Shown: positions 45,515-47,920 of the stretch, one piece after another
How the letters are laid out: the number at the start of each line of letters is the position of its first letter
How positions within the stretch are numbered: position 1 is the first letter of the stretch
NCBI GenBank assembly: GCA_019116945.1
Contig: DXAR01000094.1
Coordinates: forward strand, 1-47,920
DNA: 47,920 bases
Direction: 5' to 3'
Origin: Candidatus Janibacter merdipullorum
Lineage (GTDB): Bacteria; Actinomycetota; Actinomycetes; Actinomycetales; Dermatophilaceae
Notes under the pieces: generated by a model
Seen by the model: only the letters and a program-made list of their open reading frames with translations
The model's database searches: none
Told to the model about the DNA's origin: nothing
Position numbers and translations under genes: made by a program

Positions 45515-47920
45515 ATGGCTCCCGAGAACGACACGCCGGCCGAGGAATCGACCGAGGAAACCCCCGCCACCGCGACGGTCCCGAGCTTCGGGCTCCTCTT
45601 CCAGCCGCCGGCGCCGGTGGCCGCCCCACCCCGCCGCACACCGGACGCGGAGCCGGAGGCCGGCGACGAGCAGGATGACTCCTCGGACACCGGCGACGAC
45701 CGCGCGGACGGGTCGCAGGGCGACGAGGACCAGCAGGGTGAAGGGGGGCGCGGCCGGCGTCGCCGCCGTGGCGGTCGCGGCCGCAACCGGTCCTCCGATG
45801 GTGCCAACGACTCCGGTGACGACTCCGGGTCCGACGGCGGGCAGGGCTCCGGTTCGGGGCAGGACTCCCAGACCAAGGACTCGCCGGCGAAGGACTCCGG
45901 CGGCAGCGACTCCGGGGACGGGCAGGACGAGGACGACCAGGACGGCGACGGCCAGTCCTCCGGCACCTCGCGGCGCCGCCGGCGTCGCCGCCGCGGAGGC
46001 GGCGGTGGCAACGGGGGCGGTGGTCAGGACGACCCGCCCGGCACCGTGACCAAGGTGCGCGACTCCCGCCGCAACGAACCGCAGGCCATCAAGGGCAGCA
46101 CTCGCCTCGAGGCGAAGAAGCAGCGCCGCCGTGAGGGCCGCGAGGCCGGCCGCCGGCGGACGATCATCACCGAGGCAGAGTTCCTCGCCCGGCGGGAGAG
46201 CGTCGAGCGGGTCATGGTCGTGCGGCAGCAGGGTGACCGCACCCAGATCGGTGTCCTCGAGGACGGCGTCCTCGTCGAGCACTACGTCTCCCGCGAGACG
46301 ACGTCGACGATGGTCGGCAACGTCTACCTCGGCCGCGTGCAGAACGTCCTGCCGAGCATGGAGGCCGCCTTCGTCGACATCGGCAAGGGCCGCAACGCCG
46401 TGCTCTACGCCGGTGAGGTCAACTGGGAGGCCCAGGGCGTCGGCAACGGGCAGGCCCGCCGGATCGAGAATGCGCTCTCCTCCGGCGACTCGGTCCTCGT
46501 CCAGGTGACCAAGGACCCCGTCGGCCACAAGGGTGCTCGACTCACCTCGCAGGTCTCCCTGCCCGGTCGCTACCTCGTCTACGTGCCCGAGGGCTCGATG
46601 ACCGGCATCTCCCGCAAGCTCCCGGACACCGAGCGCTCGCGCCTCAAGGGCATCCTCAAGCAGGTCGTCCCGGACACCTCCGGTGTCATCGTGCGCACCG
46701 CGGCCGAGGGCGCCTCGGAGGAGGAGCTGACGAAGGACGTCCAGCGCCTGACGAAGACCTGGGACACGATCAGCGGCAAGGCCGAGTCCAAGATGGGCAA
46801 GAATGCCTCGGCCGGTGGCGCGCCGACGCTGCTGCACTCCGAGCCGGACATGACCGTGCGCGTCATCCGCGACATCTTCAACGAGGACTTCGCGAGGATG
46901 GTCGTCTCCGGCGACGACGCCTGGCGGGAGATCAAGGGTTATGTCGACGAGGTCGCCCCCGACCTCTCCGACCGCCTCGAGAAGTACACGGGCGACAAGG
47001 ACGTCTTCAGCGAGCACCGCATCGACGAGGCGATCGCCAAGGCGATGGACCGCAAGGTGTGGCTGCCCTCCGGCGGCTCCCTCGTCATCGACCGCACCGA
47101 GGCGATGACGGTCGTCGACGTCAATACCGGGAAGTTCACCGGTGCCGGCGGCAACCTCGAGGAGACGGTGACGAAGAACAACCTCGAGGCCGCCGAGGAG
47201 ATCGTCCGGCAGCTCCGCCTCCGCGACATCGGCGGGATCATCGTCGTCGACTTCATCGACATGGTCCTCGAGACCAACCGGGACCTCGTCGTCCGCCGCC
47301 TCCTCGAGTGCCTCGGCCGGGACCGGACGAAGCACCAGGTCGCCGAGGTCACCTCGCTCGGCCTCGTGCAGATGACCCGCAAGCGGGTCGGGGCCGGCCT
47401 CATCGAGGTCTTCTCCGAGACCTGCGAGCACTGCTCGGGCCGGGGCATCATCGTCCACTCCGAGCCGGTCGCCCACGACCACGGGGGCGGCTCCTCCTCC
47501 GGTGGCAACAGCGGTGGTGGCCGCTCCCGCAAGGGCCGGTCGAAGGGTGGCAACGGCGACTCCCAGCAGAAGCAGGCGACCCCGGAGCCGGAGGAGACCG
47601 ACGCCAACGGCCGGACCGCGGCCCAGATCGCCGCTGCGGCCCACGCGGCCGCCGTGAAGAGCATCGCCGGTGAGGCGGTGGAGGACGACGTGGCGGACCT
47701 CCCTTCGTCCGAGCAGGAGGCCGCCCCCGAGGCAGCCCCCGAGCCGGAGCCCGCCCCGGAGCCGGAGCCCGCCCCGGAGCCGGAGCAGAAGCCCCGGCGC
47801 CGTGCCGGTCGCCGTGCCGCCTCGAGCTCCGGTGCACCGGTGGCCCTCCAACCGGTCGACCTCACCGCGTCAGCGGCGAGCGACAGCGCGCCGCTGACCT
47901 CCATCGCGGGGGAGAGCGGT
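45515..47920 (+). CDS. rne: Ribonuclease E/G family endonuclease (C-terminus beyond the window)
   Basis: 802 codons are visible and no stop is reached. Residues 1-215 are a disordered extension with alternating acidic and Arg-rich blocks (GRGRRRRRGGRGRNR near 78-92; a run of eight Arg at 153-160), probably an RNA- or protein-binding scaffold. The catalytic core follows: S1 domain with GNVYLGRVQNVLPSMEAAFV (268-287), metal-binding Asp535 (VVDVNTGKFTG) and Asp579 (IIVVDFIDM), and the zinc-link CEHCSGRG near 634-641. The C-terminal part is again disordered, with EPEPAPEPEPAPEPE repeats. ATG 45515 has GGAGG upstream. Actinobacterial RNase E proteins carry such N-terminal extensions. Confidence 0.95.
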   Translation, partial: MAPENDTPAEESTEETPATATVPSFGLLFQPPAPVAAPPRRTPDAEPEAGDEQDDSSDTGDDRADGSQGDEDQQGEGGRGRRRRRGGRGRNRSSDGANDSGDDSGSDGGQGSGSGQDSQTKDSPAKDSGGSDSGDGQDEDDQDGDGQSSGTSRRRRRRRRGGGGGNGGGGQDDPPGTVTKVRDSRRNEPQAIKGSTRLEAKKQRRREGREAGRRRTIITEAEFLARRESVERVMVVRQQGDRTQIGVLEDGVLVEHYVSRETTSTMVGNVYLGRVQNVLPSMEAAFVDIGKGRNAVLYAGEVNWEAQGVGNGQARRIENALSSGDSVLVQVTKDPVGHKGARLTSQVSLPGRYLVYVPEGSMTGISRKLPDTERSRLKGILKQVVPDTSGVIVRTAAEGASEEELTKDVQRLTKTWDTISGKAESKMGKNASAGGAPTLLHSEPDMTVRVIRDIFNEDFARMVVSGDDAWREIKGYVDEVAPDLSDRLEKYTGDKDVFSEHRIDEAIAKAMDRKVWLPSGGSLVIDRTEAMTVVDVNTGKFTGAGGNLEETVTKNNLEAAEEIVRQLRLRDIGGIIVVDFIDMVLETNRDLVVRRLLECLGRDRTKHQVAEVTSLGLVQMTRKRVGAGLIEVFSETCEHCSGRGIIVHSEPVAHDHGGGSSSGGNSGGGRSRKGRSKGGNGDSQQKQATPEPEETDANGRTAAQIAAAAHAAAVKSIAGEAVEDDVADLPSSEQEAAPEAAPEPEPAPEPEPAPEPEQKPRRRAGRRAASSSGAPVALQPVDLTASAASDSAPLTSIAGESG

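Noticed and set aside
45113-47851. Minus-strand open frame of about 900 codons opposite rne
   Set aside because: Leu/Val/Gly/Asp-rich mirror sequence without motifs; the plus strand encodes RNase E/G.

Overview
The window is a gene-dense stretch of a very GC-rich chromosome. GTG starts, TGA stops, four-base start/stop overlaps, aerobic cobalamin genes of actinobacterial type, an actinobacterial IF2 with a long Ala/Pro/Gly N-terminus and a ChlI-CobN type cobaltochelatase together point to an actinomycete. I would guess Micrococcales, near the Intrasporangiaceae; that placement is inference. No tRNA, rRNA, CRISPR array, phage or insertion sequence was seen, and no gene-free stretch exceeds 300 bases.

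Positions 1-18307 are a cobalamin region in several divergent units, with a few unrelated genes among them. Three cobalamin riboswitches control a ChlI-type chelatase subunit (left edge, incomplete), the cobalt ECF transporter cbiMNQO and the chelatase cobN. The ring-modifying enzymes are CobL, CobM, a CobI-CobJ fusion, CobH, CobG and CobF; late steps are covered by a BluB-CobT fusion and CobQ. CobG, CobF and CobN mark the oxygen-dependent, late-cobalt-insertion route. CobK, CobB, CobO, CobD, CobU and CobS are not in the window. Unrelated genes here are a dihydrofolate-reductase-like protein, a hot-dog thioesterase-like protein and a small Smr protein.

Positions 18345-27628 are mixed: a histidine phosphatase that may be the cobalamin CobC, a membrane protein joining a phospholipase A2 domain to an Abhydrolase_9 domain, a NarL-type two-component pair, and a minus-strand run of a DUF4439 lipoprotein, an antibiotic-kinase-like protein, a membrane protein of unknown function and a YyaL-type thioredoxin-fold protein.

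Positions 27713-36088 are the conserved rimP-nusA-ylxR-infB-rbfA-truB-ribF translation cluster, interrupted between infB and rbfA by two small paralogous proline-rich membrane proteins. Positions 36085-47920 carry rodA, a DUF4442 protein, a long-chain acyl-CoA synthetase, a TIGR03960 radical SAM protein, a large FAD/Fe-S dehydrogenase, its displaced TIGR03936/DUF2344 neighbour and RNase E/G (right edge, incomplete).

The most unusual observations are: (1) a dispersed palindromic element (four good copies, one doubtful) with fixed outer ends and inner arms that differ but stay complementary; two copies lie at convergent gene ends and two are read in frame inside CobG and in the CobI-CobJ linker; (2) all five non-TGA stop codons in the window do a second job, three as the first bases of a -10 hexamer for the next gene and two as one shared CTAG; (3) a repeated TAGNNT-N6-8-start signature of leaderless mRNAs; (4) an apparent excess of GAAGGGGG/CCCCCTTC; (5) the phospholipase A2-Abhydrolase_9 fusion.
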